Source: Desulfosudis oleivorans
GTDB lineage: Bacteria; Desulfobacterota; Desulfobacteria; Desulfobacterales; SURF-7
NCBI GenBank assembly: GCA_020723305.1
Contig: DYJC01000009.1
Span: forward strand, 62,001-126,000
Direction: 5' to 3'
Length of the DNA: 64,000 bases
Shown: positions 1-9,800 of the stretch, piece by piece
How the letters are laid out: each line of letters starts with the position of its first letter
Position numbering within the stretch: the first letter of the stretch is position 1
Position numbers and translations under genes: made by a program
Notes under the pieces: model-generated
Told to the model about the DNA's origin: nothing
The model's database searches: none
What the model saw: the letters and a program-made list of their open reading frames with translations, nothing else

Positions 1-339
1 TGCTTCAACTTCATTGAGGCAATTGCACTGTCCCGTGCACCAGTCAGAATTGTGAATGCGATGAGAGCCCTATTTCGACGCTCTATATCTGTTCCGGCCG
101 GCATCGTATTGATGACATGCTTGATCTGTTCTAAAGTCGGTGACTTTTGTTCCCGACGGGCTGTAGCGACGCGGGTGTCCTTGTCAGACAAATTGAAATA
201 CTCGGCATCAGAATACTGAATTCGCGACTTGTAGCTTGGCCGCCATGCCAGCCCATTGAAAAAATCGTTTGAGCTGCGTGAGTGTCGAATGCAGTGTCGC
301 CTTACTCAATTTCTCCCCGGATTGATGCCCCTTCTGTTC
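1..339 (-). pseudogene. Remnant of a tyrosine integrase (phage integrase family)
   Basis: Reading the minus strand gives a stretch like the N-terminal and early catalytic part of an island integrase: a segment around GEKLSKATLHSTL and FFQW, then, in another frame, SDAEYFNLSDKDTRVATA and RRNRALIAFTILTGARDSAI. The arginine in the last motif would be the first catalytic Arg of the tyrosine recombinase fold. The switch between frames falls in the GGG run at 252-254, consistent with a one-base insertion. The proper N-terminus is missing because the fragment is joined at about 339/340 to another gene remnant in the same frame. The C-terminal half with the HxxR and Tyr motifs would lie beyond the left edge. 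What is seen: two frames with integrase-like sequence. What is recalled: the family resemblance, without an alignment. Confidence 0.6.
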
Positions 340-816
340 GGCAAGTTGTTGGATACTGGCCTCGTCCACTGCTGCCGGTTAATGTGGAAAGTTTTTGCGT
401 TTACGCCAGTGCGTCATGGTATCCGCGTGGTAGAAGCGAATCGATCCCTTCCAAAAAGCACTCCTATCCAGTTAGGTGACCATCACCCGCTCATAATGGT
501 TGGGAAGTGCGGACATCATCCCAATAAAAGATGTAAGTTCATCCGGGGTTTCCCGCATCTGCCATATAGCCTCGTCAATAATAGCCCGGAAGCCCTTTTC
601 GCAGCTCATCTCGAAGATATCCCGAAACTCCGTATCCATCTTATTGCGTCGCGAGTCCGGCAGGGTCAGCCAGGCTTTAAAAAGCGCATCCGGCTTACTT
701 TCCTTCATGGCGGCAAAATCCATATTGCCAAACAATTCCCGCCCCTGAAAGTATCGGGCAAGCAAGGCATTAGGCATCTGTCGGAAAAAAGCTTTTGATG
801 AATAATTCCGGGTCAT
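340..816 (-). pseudogene. Truncated hypothetical protein fused to integrase remnant
   Basis: An ATG at 816 follows a GAGGG ribosome binding site and opens 114 codons to a TAA at 472-474. The same frame then continues as recognisable protein (FYHADTMTHWRKRKNFPH, then VDEASIQQLA) through a second TAA at 379-381, and runs straight into integrase-like sequence at about 339. From memory the family is a longer conserved hypothetical protein often carried by mobile islands, in which the section after LPNHYERVMVT is uninterrupted coding. The two stops and the abrupt change of homology indicate a decayed gene that lost its C-terminal part by a deletion. It is the last gene of the minus-strand operon, 30 bases after the RhuM gene. 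A shortened 114-residue protein could still be made. No function is known. Confidence 0.6.
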
Positions 817-845
817 GATTTTCCCTCACAAGCAGGTTTTAAAAT

Positions 846-1883
846 TTATTTTTTATCACGCTTTTCAAGCAATTTTTTTTCTAATTGTTCCAGCTCTCGT
901 AAATCTTCCTCGTCGGCAGCCCGCGCCTCGACTGTTTTTCGTTTTTTATTAAACGCTTCGTACCGGTCTTCGGCAATTATTTTGGCAACTTCCGCTTTCA
1001 CTTTCCCGGCATGAGTCAGTAACTCCTGTTCATTGAATTTCAGAAAGGCATCGAGTTTGTCGGACCACTGTTTCATGGAAACGGTTTTTCTTTGCCGGGC
1101 CTGTCTTTCGGCATAATCCAGATACATGGTCACAATTTCATTCAGGTCTTTTATTTCATCCGCTTTCAGGTAATTCTTGGCAATACTCACATCATATTTT
1201 CTGACGATGGAACCACGCCATGCGGTAAGCCCCATATTGGGTTTGTCCGGGTTGCTGCGGGATTCGATAATTTCAGCCGCAGTTTTGCCGGTAACGGCCC
1301 AGAGCATTTTATTTTGCACCTTCTTGAAAAAAGCCTGCGCCTGTTCTGAAGTTTTATCGTAATCTATAGCAGTAGAGTAAATATCACAAATTTTCTGGTA
1401 GAACCGCTTTTCCGATGCCCTGATGTCACGGATACGTTCCAGCCATTCATCAAAGTAATCCCACCGGTCTGCCTGTTTCAGGCGGTCATCATTCATGGCA
1501 AAACCTTTGATGATGTATTCTTTGAGAATATGGGTGGCCCAGACCCTGAATTGCGTCGCTCGTTTGGAATTGACCCGGTAGCCCACAGCGATAATAGCAT
1601 CGAGGTTGTAGTATTTTACCTGCTTTTTCTGGGTTTTCCCTTCAATGGCCCCGTGGGCAGTGGTATGTTCCAAAATGGAACTTACCACTTGCTCATCCAG
1701 CTCTCTGCTTTCAAAAATGTTTTTCAGGTGCTTTGTGATGGCGGGCCGTTTCACATCAAAGAGTTCCGCCATCTGTGCCTGGGTCAACCAGATGGTTTCT
1801 TCCAGTAAAACAGTGTCGATTTTGATCGCACCGTCATCGGTTTTGTAGAGGATGATCTCGGATTTATCGGATGATCGCGTCAC
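846..1883 (-). CDS. RhuM-family protein
   Basis: 345 residues. The N-terminal third reads as the RhuM (virulence RhuM / Fic-associated) domain: ILYKTDDGAIKIDTVLLEE, then WLTQAQMAELFDVKRPAITKH, which looks like a helix-turn-helix-type DNA-binding segment, then YNLDAIIAVGYRVNSKRATQF and FRVWATHILKEYI. The C-terminal half is charged and helical. The ATG overlaps the stop of the upstream methyltransferase gene by four bases, so the two are translationally coupled in one operon. RhuM proteins are commonly found next to restriction-modification genes, and their biochemical role is not established. Here the context points to a regulatory or accessory DNA-binding role in the defence operon, which is inference. 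The family call is secure, the function is not. Confidence 0.88.
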   Translation of the reverse strand: MTRSSDKSEIILYKTDDGAIKIDTVLLEETIWLTQAQMAELFDVKRPAITKHLKNIFESRELDEQVVSSILEHTTAHGAIEGKTQKKQVKYYNLDAIIAVGYRVNSKRATQFRVWATHILKEYIIKGFAMNDDRLKQADRWDYFDEWLERIRDIRASEKRFYQKICDIYSTAIDYDKTSEQAQAFFKKVQNKMLWAVTGKTAAEIIESRSNPDKPNMGLTAWRGSIVRKYDVSIAKNYLKADEIKDLNEIVTMYLDYAERQARQRKTVSMKQWSDKLDAFLKFNEQELLTHAGKVKAEVAKIIAEDRYEAFNKKRKTVEARAADEEDLRELEQLEKKLLEKRDKK

Positions 1884-4800
1884 GCCGTTTCCCCTTCCAT
1901 AATTTTGATCTCTTCCTCGGTCAGGCCATAAAGTTTGTAGACAAGCTGGTCGATTTCCTTTTCAAGTCGGGGAATATCGAGGCTGTCGGGATCGGCGAAA
2001 ATGGTGCGGGTCTGTTGGATGATGGGCTCTTTCTGGGCGTCGGTGGCAGGGAAAACTGGAAATTTCTCCATAAAAATGGCGCTCGGTTCAAAGAAACCGC
2101 CACGAAGAAGCGGTAGAGTTGTGCGAAACCACAAGTTAGCCAATTTAGAATTCAAAACCGCAATAAGGTAGGGATCGTCAACGGGTATGATGAAGCATTT
2201 TTGGTTTGTTAAAATTCCTGTTTCATCAAAGGCAAATGTGTTTGTTTTGGTGATGTTTGGATAAATAATTTTCGGACGCTCGAATTCTTCGTAATAAGCG
2301 CACGACCTCAGTTCCCACCAGAACTTGCCCTGATCATCACGTTTCTGCAATTGTGTTTTCCATTGGGACAAATGCCGATAAAGAGCGGGATGATTCTTCT
2401 CAAATAAACGGATTGCCTCGGATTCAGTTTTCGCTTTTGACCAAGACCATTCTTTATTTGCGCTGCTGGGAATATTCATGAGGTACAACCCATCCCACAC
2501 AGCCTTCCACTTGCATATATCTCGGCCCCGGAGCCAGGGTTTTATCAGCTCCGCGCTTTTTGGGTCTTCGGCAAGCAACTTTTCCCTTGTGGCGGCGTCA
2601 ACCACAAAAGCATCATTTAGCCCTGTTTTTATACCGTAATAAAACCGCCCCTGAACATACTCTCCCAAAGGTGTCCCGCATGATTTGAGCTTTTCCATCA
2701 GGGCCAGCACTTCCGGCTGTTCCAGATTCCATCCTTCTTTTCCAAGCGCGGCAACAGACATGGGAAAGCTGATATAGTCAAGGGTTTCATCCAATCTTTG
2801 AAGTTGATCTGCTTCCCTGAAGGTAGCGACGGTTGTCTTATCGTGAGCCGCAGGTCTTCGCTTTTCAACAAGGATAATTGACGGATAGGTCGTGGCATCA
2901 AAAATCGGCAGATCACCAAAGTCGATAATCAATCTCGGTACAACCTGTGTTGTCAGAAGTGCGCGGGTGTTTTTGCCATAGCCTGCCCGCATGAACTTGT
3001 TAGGCGCTATAAAACAAAGATGTCCGGAAGGCCTCAGCAGATCGATCCCGCGTTTATAGAAATACGTGTATATGTCCGCTGTTCCGCAGTAGAAAGCGCC
3101 GAAAGCCTTTGCCAAATGAGGTTTAAGCGGCTTGATGGCTTCCTGGCGAACATACGGCGGATTTCCAATCACCACATCAAAGCCGCCTTTGTTATGAAAC
3201 ACCTCTGAAAAATAGACTTCGAAATCAAATTCCGTGTGCCCTTTGGTAATCTGGCTGATCAGCTCATCAATCTGCCTTTTGTATTCCTGCTTTCTGGTGG
3301 GGTTGGTCTCCTGGAAAAACAGAGGCTTCAGTTTTTCCAGGTCATTGAAAAGCTTATGATTAAACAGGTCTTTTTCCACGCCCAGGAGTGAATTCCCGCA
3401 GATGATTTTGTAATCCAGGTTGGGCAATGGCTTGATGTTTTTGATATCCTCCTCATCCACCACCAGGGACAGCCAGAGCCGGAGCTTGGCGATCTCCACC
3501 GCGCCGGGGTCGATATCCACGCCGTAAAGGGAATGCTCGATGCAACGGCGTTTGAATTCATAGTCGCTTCGCTTCCGGTCATTCAGGAAGACGGACAATA
3601 CATTTCTGGCGCGCACAATTTCATTCATCATGCCCACGGGGAAGGCACCGGAGCCCACTGCCGGGTCGCACACGGTAATGTCCGATAGCAGGTCATCGAT
3701 GAGTTTGGGATTCTTCCGGATACTGTCCGGCAGCAGAGCTGTATACTCGGTGGATTTCTGGATGCCGTTTTTTATTTTTTCCTGCTTGATAAGGGCTGTT
3801 GTCTCATGCTCGGTGATAAGCTCGCCGACTTCGATCAGGTCTTCGATGTCCTTCCGGGAAACAACCGGTTTATCCGAAGCCAACGCCAGCAACCGTTGTT
3901 TTGGTTTTTTATCGCCAAACAAATTTAACTGAGAAGCGGGCTCGGTGAATAACGGCACTTTATGCTTGTCTATCGCACTGCCAAGATATTGAATCAGGCT
4001 CTGTTTGCACATGTAGTGGACGATTTCCCGCGGGGTGTAATAGACGCCGAATTTTTTGTTGAACTTGTTTTCCTCGCCCTTATGCCCGCTCTTTAAGGCC
4101 CTGGTGAATTCATCAAAATTATCGGGCCGGATGGCGTTGAATTTCTCGTAAGCCTTGCCCAGCAGTTCCGGGTCAATGGCCACTTCCTTTTCCAGGGGTT
4201 CGTCTTCGCGCACGGTAAAATTGTAGCGGTCAAACACATCCAGAATGCCATCGCCTTCATCCTCCTCTCTTGTTTTGCGGGAATTGGAAAACAGGTCATT
4301 GGGCAGGTTGATATCGGCATGCACCCAGTCATAATTGCCGATGGGGTCGAACAATCCGCCGTTTAAGAAGGGAATTTTACAGTTAAACCGGCTGTAATAG
4401 TCGTCATCATGGCTGCGGTCGATGCGCAGGGCTTCATAGAATAGCGGCTCCAGAATGTCGTTGAAGAAATTTTGGTAATCCCCGTGTTTTTTAGCAAAGA
4501 GCGAGCGTAAAAAATGTTTTGACCCGGTTCCCCAATCATCATCGCGCCCCACGCCGAACCAGCCTTTTTTTTGCAAAAAATAAAGAAACACGATCTGGCC
4601 CAGCAGTTTTTTGGCAAAATTGACCGTGTCCACGCCTTTGGCTTCAAAGTCGGCTTTGATCTTCGGATCTTTTTTTACCACCTTGTCCAGAGCCTCTTTG
4701 GTGTGCAGGAAAAGTTCTCGGTATTTCAGGAAAAACTCTTTGGTGACGGTCTCGATGTCAAAGGCCTTTTCCAGTTCCGCCAGGGTGGGCGCATGCTCAT

Positions 4801-5329
4801 CATCGGCCAGGATATTCACCAGACGGCTCTGGGCGGTATGGCTTTTTTCATTGGCGCCCACCAGAAACGACCAGCGCCGGGCCGGGGTAAACTCTTCCTT
4901 GACCTTCACTTTTCCGGTCTTGGTCTTTTCAAACTTGTAATCCATCTTGACCAGGGAAAACCTCCAGTCCGCATGATCCGGCGACACATACGCCACCAGG
5001 GCGGCATCCTTCATTGCACCGCCGCGGCTGCCGTTCAAATACCAAGCGATAAAATTCCGCTGCATGGTGCGGGCGCGATCCAGGGAGGTCTCTTTTTGAA
5101 GTGTGATTACGAGTATATCGAGGATGTTTTCACCATCGCTGAACTTGCCGATACGCTCCAGGGTTTTGATGTACTGCTTATAGGCGTCCGGGATGTAGTT
5201 GCCCTTGTAGACAAATGAACCCTCATCAATACGATTCAGCAGGTTTTTTATAAAACCGGTGAACCGGTCTTTGTCAAATGGGTTTTCAAAGGTTTCTGCG
5301 ATTTTTTTTCTTGCCTGTTGCTTATCCAT
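1880..5329 (-). CDS. Eco57I-like adenine-N6 DNA methyltransferase
   Basis: 1149 residues, a large gamma-type N6-adenine methyltransferase. The SAM-binding motif I DPAVGSGAF is near residue 555 and the catalytic NPPY motif (GNPPYVRQ) near residue 722, both intact. The region after about residue 830 resembles the TaqI-like target-recognition domain, ending in a helical tail. About 500 residues precede motif I, including a conserved-looking block with TPARRWSFLVG near residue 150. This architecture matches Type IIG-like or BREX-PglX-like enzymes. I could not identify a clear PD-(D/E)xK nuclease in the N-terminus, so cleavage may be supplied by the PLD-helicase of the same operon. It is coupled to the downstream RhuM gene by an ATGA overlap and separated from the upstream AlbA_2 gene by 148 bases holding a periodic repeat. 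Confidence 0.9.
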   Translation of the reverse strand: MDKQQARKKIAETFENPFDKDRFTGFIKNLLNRIDEGSFVYKGNYIPDAYKQYIKTLERIGKFSDGENILDILVITLQKETSLDRARTMQRNFIAWYLNGSRGGAMKDAALVAYVSPDHADWRFSLVKMDYKFEKTKTGKVKVKEEFTPARRWSFLVGANEKSHTAQSRLVNILADDEHAPTLAELEKAFDIETVTKEFFLKYRELFLHTKEALDKVVKKDPKIKADFEAKGVDTVNFAKKLLGQIVFLYFLQKKGWFGVGRDDDWGTGSKHFLRSLFAKKHGDYQNFFNDILEPLFYEALRIDRSHDDDYYSRFNCKIPFLNGGLFDPIGNYDWVHADINLPNDLFSNSRKTREEDEGDGILDVFDRYNFTVREDEPLEKEVAIDPELLGKAYEKFNAIRPDNFDEFTRALKSGHKGEENKFNKKFGVYYTPREIVHYMCKQSLIQYLGSAIDKHKVPLFTEPASQLNLFGDKKPKQRLLALASDKPVVSRKDIEDLIEVGELITEHETTALIKQEKIKNGIQKSTEYTALLPDSIRKNPKLIDDLLSDITVCDPAVGSGAFPVGMMNEIVRARNVLSVFLNDRKRSDYEFKRRCIEHSLYGVDIDPGAVEIAKLRLWLSLVVDEEDIKNIKPLPNLDYKIICGNSLLGVEKDLFNHKLFNDLEKLKPLFFQETNPTRKQEYKRQIDELISQITKGHTEFDFEVYFSEVFHNKGGFDVVIGNPPYVRQEAIKPLKPHLAKAFGAFYCGTADIYTYFYKRGIDLLRPSGHLCFIAPNKFMRAGYGKNTRALLTTQVVPRLIIDFGDLPIFDATTYPSIILVEKRRPAAHDKTTVATFREADQLQRLDETLDYISFPMSVAALGKEGWNLEQPEVLALMEKLKSCGTPLGEYVQGRFYYGIKTGLNDAFVVDAATREKLLAEDPKSAELIKPWLRGRDICKWKAVWDGLYLMNIPSSANKEWSWSKAKTESEAIRLFEKNHPALYRHLSQWKTQLQKRDDQGKFWWELRSCAYYEEFERPKIIYPNITKTNTFAFDETGILTNQKCFIIPVDDPYLIAVLNSKLANLWFRTTLPLLRGGFFEPSAIFMEKFPVFPATDAQKEPIIQQTRTIFADPDSLDIPRLEKEIDQLVYKLYGLTEEEIKIMEGETA

Positions 5330-5375
5330 ATTTGCTATGTCCGATAAGTGACCGTTATTTATATGTCTTTTTCAG

Positions 5376-5476
5376 TTGGGCGATTATTGGTCAATCCTTA
5401 GGTATGAGTCAATCATAAAAATAATCGCCAACTAATCGCCAAAAATGCCAACTCAACGCCAACCAATCGCCAAATA
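5376..5476. repeat. Short periodic direct repeats (AATCGCCAAC-type) with one inverted copy
   Basis: Five copies of a unit close to AATCGCCAACT lie head to tail at 5423-5476. Their GCCA cores start at 5427, 5438, 5447, 5458 and 5469, so the spacing is 11, 9, 11 and 11 bases, about one helical turn. An inverted, slightly longer copy (TTGGGCGATTATTGG) is at 5376-5390. The block occupies the gap between the AlbA_2 gene and the start of the methyltransferase gene. It may be an operator for a protein binding one face of the helix, or remains of repetitive coding sequence. Confidence 0.7.
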
Positions 5477-5477
5477 T

Positions 5478-6806
5478 TTAATTTTCTGACAGAACATATT
5501 GAACAGCTCTTCCTTTGCCTTTTTGAATTAAGATATCCATTTCGACAAGTGTATTTAGATCAATCCTGGCTCCTTCGTCAGAAATATTATTTATTTCTCT
5601 ATATTCTCTATTTGTAATTTTACCATTTTTTTTCACATACAATATCGCCTTGATCCGCCGCTCGTTCAGCCCGAGCTTTTTTAACTGCTCTTCGTTCCAT
5701 TGATCTTTATAAAAAACAACAGACATCACCCCGTGATCATTTTGAAATTCCGGCTCCGGTAAACCCTGATCGCGGCATCTTTCAAAAATTTTCAGCGTTC
5801 CCCGGCCCCAAGCTTCGATAAATCCGGAAAAATAAAAAACATCCGCGAGGAGTTTGTTGCGCGGTTTGGAAAGATGGTTTCTTTTCAGGTCTTCAACTGT
5901 GATTTCGGGTGGCAGACTACCTTCGTTCATAATAATCATTCTGTCCGGATAAACCCGTATCTGAACTTGTGAAAACCCATGATAATCCCGATGAATCAGT
6001 GCATTGATGATGGCCTCCCGTAACGCTTCATAAGGATATTCAAGAATATCCCTGCGGTGGATGCCCTCAAAAGAAATATGGCTTTGCAGATATTTTGTGC
6101 GAAGAATTTCTAGGGAGTTCTTGACCTGCTGAAAAAGATTACCTTCGACAATGTCCGTTGTTTGAATATCCGTATCAGTCAGAAACTTGCCTATTTTAAC
6201 CACCGCATGGCTGTAATACCGTTGCGGATCGGAGCCGAATAACAGAACCGCAGCCCGTTTCAATTCTTTATTTTTCGCAAGGTTCAGTTTGTCCAGAAGC
6301 ATTGAAGAATCGGTTTCGTTGACAATCCCCGGAATGCGATCGGCAGCAAGCCGTTTAAACTCATCAACGGTGGTCACATCAAGTTCTTTCAAAGTGGAAT
6401 GTTCTTCGGCACAACTATCCCACGGAATGCCGGATATTCTCAAAAGGAAGTCAGCCAGTTCCTTTCCTCGCAGCTCCTGAACAGTACTCCCACTCCGCAG
6501 GTAGTATTTGCCGTTAAACGAGACTGGAATGGAGGAAGGTGAAATCGTTATACAGATGATCTTGTGCCCGGCTCTTTTGTCCAGTTCAACCGTGGACAAT
6601 ATGTTCAATCTGTTCCTGATGGTGTTGGGAATGTCTTCCAGAAGTTTTTTTGTATTCTTCAGTTCAACCGGATTCCCCTGATCGTCGAGACCGACAAAAA
6701 GCCTGCCACCATTGGTATTTGCCATTGCTGAGATGGCTTTCAGGCAATCATCATTCCATTTCTGCTTGTATTCGATATTGTGGGTTTCTTCACCGGGCAT
6801 TTTCAT
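5478..6806 (-). CDS. AlbA_2/RecG-like DNA-binding protein with ATPase and winged-helix domains
   Basis: 442 residues. Residues 1-120 form an AlbA_2 (Schlafen-type) domain, with NIEYKQKWNDD and ANTNGGRLFVGLDDQG as its signature. Around residues 255-345 there is a GHKL-type HATPase_c_4 segment (EALREAIINALIHRDYHG, then RVYPDRMIIMNEG). The last 70 residues look like a winged helix (NERRIKAILYVKKNGKITN). Proteins with this domain order are annotated as putative transcriptional regulators or RecG-like proteins and frequently sit in defence islands. The start overlaps the stop of the upstream helicase gene by four bases (ATGA). Whether it regulates the operon or takes part in defence is unknown. 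The repeats just downstream would be a plausible binding site, which is inference. Confidence 0.87.
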   Translation of the reverse strand: MKMPGEETHNIEYKQKWNDDCLKAISAMANTNGGRLFVGLDDQGNPVELKNTKKLLEDIPNTIRNRLNILSTVELDKRAGHKIICITISPSSIPVSFNGKYYLRSGSTVQELRGKELADFLLRISGIPWDSCAEEHSTLKELDVTTVDEFKRLAADRIPGIVNETDSSMLLDKLNLAKNKELKRAAVLLFGSDPQRYYSHAVVKIGKFLTDTDIQTTDIVEGNLFQQVKNSLEILRTKYLQSHISFEGIHRRDILEYPYEALREAIINALIHRDYHGFSQVQIRVYPDRMIIMNEGSLPPEITVEDLKRNHLSKPRNKLLADVFYFSGFIEAWGRGTLKIFERCRDQGLPEPEFQNDHGVMSVVFYKDQWNEEQLKKLGLNERRIKAILYVKKNGKITNREYREINNISDEGARIDLNTLVEMDILIQKGKGRAVQYVLSEN

Positions 6807-9800
6807 TCACCTGCCAGATATAAGGAGAGTATAACTTCTCGATTGCCGAATACGGCCGGGTTTTGTTCTGCGTAGTGGCTTTGCAGCAGCCGCTCTGGAA
6901 TGTGCCTCTGCAAAATTGCCAGCACCTTGAACGGATTAACAAGTTCATCGCCAAGGCCGTTCAGCGCTTTTAGTGTGTTTTTGGCGGTCTGTTTGGGCAG
7001 GCCGCCCTCTTCAAGCTGGGTCAATACCTTTTTCAGGTAAAGTTCCTGATCTTCGGTGAATTTCTGTGTATTTTTAAGTGTTGCTTTTAATATCCGCAGA
7101 ATATTGGCGGCGCTATCCCGGCCTTTTTTCTTTTTGGGTTCCGCCATTTCTTCGGTGGTAACGATGATAAAGGCTTCCTTGTTTTTATCCAGTAGGTCAT
7201 ACATATTCACGGGCAGATTTTTCTTTTTTTCATCCGGCGCGCTTTCGAGAAGCTTGGCAGCGGCCATGAAGTCCAATTCCCCGGCCTCATTTTCAGCGTG
7301 CGCCATAAAGAATTTTTGCAGTTTCCCCCGCCGGAAGTAGGTAATCAGCGCATCCGGGGTGTCTTTGTTCTTTTTGGCGGTGCGGGCTTTTTTGGGAAGA
7401 CGCTTGATTTTTTCAAAGAGGTCTGGATCGTTTTCTCTGATCTGTCGTATAGCGTGCAGGTATTTCAGTTCGCTTTCCTCTGTTTCGCCGTCGCCTTCCA
7501 GTGTTTTTCTTGAGGTAAGGCGGTCGAAAAGCTCATGGGAGCCGATGGGTTCGCCTTCGGTTAACAGTTCCGCGTCACCGCCGAGAAGCGTCAGAAAAGC
7601 GTTGATCTTGCCTTCCGCGGCTTCTCTTAATTTTATTTGGTCATTGGACTGCACCGTGGGAAAAAAATTAAAGGTATGGATGACGTCGAATGGGGTATCC
7701 ACCCGGTTGATGCGGCCCACCCGCTGCATCATGCGGGTCGGATTCCAGGGGATGTCATAATTGATCACCACACTGGCACGGTGAAGGTTGACGCCTTCGG
7801 AAAGCACTTCGGTGGAAATCAATATGCGATGATCGTCTTTTTTATGCCGCGCCCGGGCATCAAAGTTTTCAATGACTCTATCCCGAACGGATTCGCCGGA
7901 GTCACCGGTAAACAATAGCACTTTGCCGGGATAGTGCTGATCTGTATTTTTGTACAAATAATTGGCGGTTTCTTTTGATTCAGTAAAGAGGATAAGGTGG
8001 TTATTTTTTAAAGTACGGTTTTTTGACAGCTCATCTTTGAACCTTATGAGTTTGGGGTCCCGCTTTACCTGCTGCCAAAGGCGTTTTATCTCTTTTAGGA
8101 TTTCAAGGTCATGTTCCAGATCCTTTTTCAGGCCATCCCTGAAATCCTTGCTCTCATACTTTTCCGCTTTGCCTTCATCAATCAGCCGTTGAATCGCCTC
8201 GTCATCGTCGTTTTCCAGCAGTTCAAAAATCTTGTTGGTATGTTTTGCACTAACGTATACGGAACCATTATTCAATTCCTTGAGGAACATATTATAGGAA
8301 TATAAGAACCGGTCCACCGAATTTCGGAACGCGAAAAAACTGCTTTCCAGCCGCTTGACCAGCAGGATTTTCATAAATCGGCCCATGTTTCGCTGGGACT
8401 GCGCTTCAAGCTGATCGATCTTGCCTTCGTAATACAGCATAGGCATGTAGCGGGCATATCGGAACTTGTTGGCGATCAGGTCAATGGTTTTATTGAATAT
8501 TTCGTCTTCCTTGTCATTCAGTTCATAAAAAAGCGGGGCAGGTTTTTCGACACGGGGAAATCTCAACCCCTGCTCCTCAATATCTTTTTTGAAGTATTGT
8601 TCGATTTCGGTCCGTGTGCGGCGCACCATCAGGTATTTCAAAACCTTGTCCCGGATTTCTTTAGCGTTTTCTTTGACGGTGTTGATGTATTCGTCATAGT
8701 CCTTCTTACGGTCCAGCTTCTTGAGTTTCTTTTCTAGGTTGCCGAAAAACGATTCCAGGTCGGGAAGGTTCGGTATGGTGCTTTTTTTCGCTTTCTGAAA
8801 CAGCTTCAGCAGGCTTAGGATATCTTGAGGCGTATTATTATAAGGCGTTGCCGTTACCAAGATAACCCGCTTGCCCCGGCATATTCCCGCCAGTTTTTCA
8901 TAGGTGATAGTCGTTTCAGTGCGGAAACGATGCGCTTCATCAATGATTATATTGGTATATTTCTCTGTCCCAACATTTAAAAGATCGTCCAGTTTTCCGA
9001 GTGATTCAAAATCCGCGGGAACTCGAAAATCCGAAAACACATTGGGCCAGGAGCCCGGATTGGATTTTTCCAAAAGAACGGGCGGCGCGATGACAAGTGT
9101 TCTGCCGTCCAGTTGACCGGCAAGCATGGCTGAAATGTAGGTTTTGCCGAGCCCGACCACGTCTGAGACAAACACGCCGCCATATTCCAGAAGAATTTTT
9201 TTGGCATTCAAAACCGCCTGTTCCTGATATTCCAGTTTCTTGAACTCCTGCGGCAGATATTTAACGAAAACCTCATCCGCCTGGCTGAGTTCATCTTTAA
9301 AATATTCATAAAGGAATTTCAGGTAGAGCTGAAAGGGCGAGATGTTTTGAGTCAGCCATGTTTTATTTTGAATGGTCTGCACATATTTTTCACTGACATC
9401 AACTGCGCTTTCCCACAATTCGTTAAATTTTTTCAAAGCAAAGTTGTAATCTTCGGGGCGATGCAACTCCACATTGAATTCCAGATTATCAACCAGACCG
9501 GACTGCGTGAAATTACTTGAACCGGTTATGACGCGACCGGTGTCACGGTCATCTTCTCGAAAAGTCATGATATACAGTTTGGCGTGGATCTTCTGGGATG
9601 GGTAAGCCCTGATTTCCAGTTTCTCTTTTTTTATCCAATTAATAAATGCATGAACACCTTCTTCAACATTTCTGTTGTCTTCAGAGTCGGCCATTTCGTT
9701 TTCAACAAGGTTTTCGATTTCCTGTTTGGTTTCGGCATGGGAAAAATCAAATGTCGATTGTGATTGCCTGTTTGCCTTTTCCACCATGTCGAATGTTTGC

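Noticed and set aside
5376..5476. CRISPR array
   Set aside because: Units are 11 bases without spacers and no cas genes occur; the block is a short tandem repeat.
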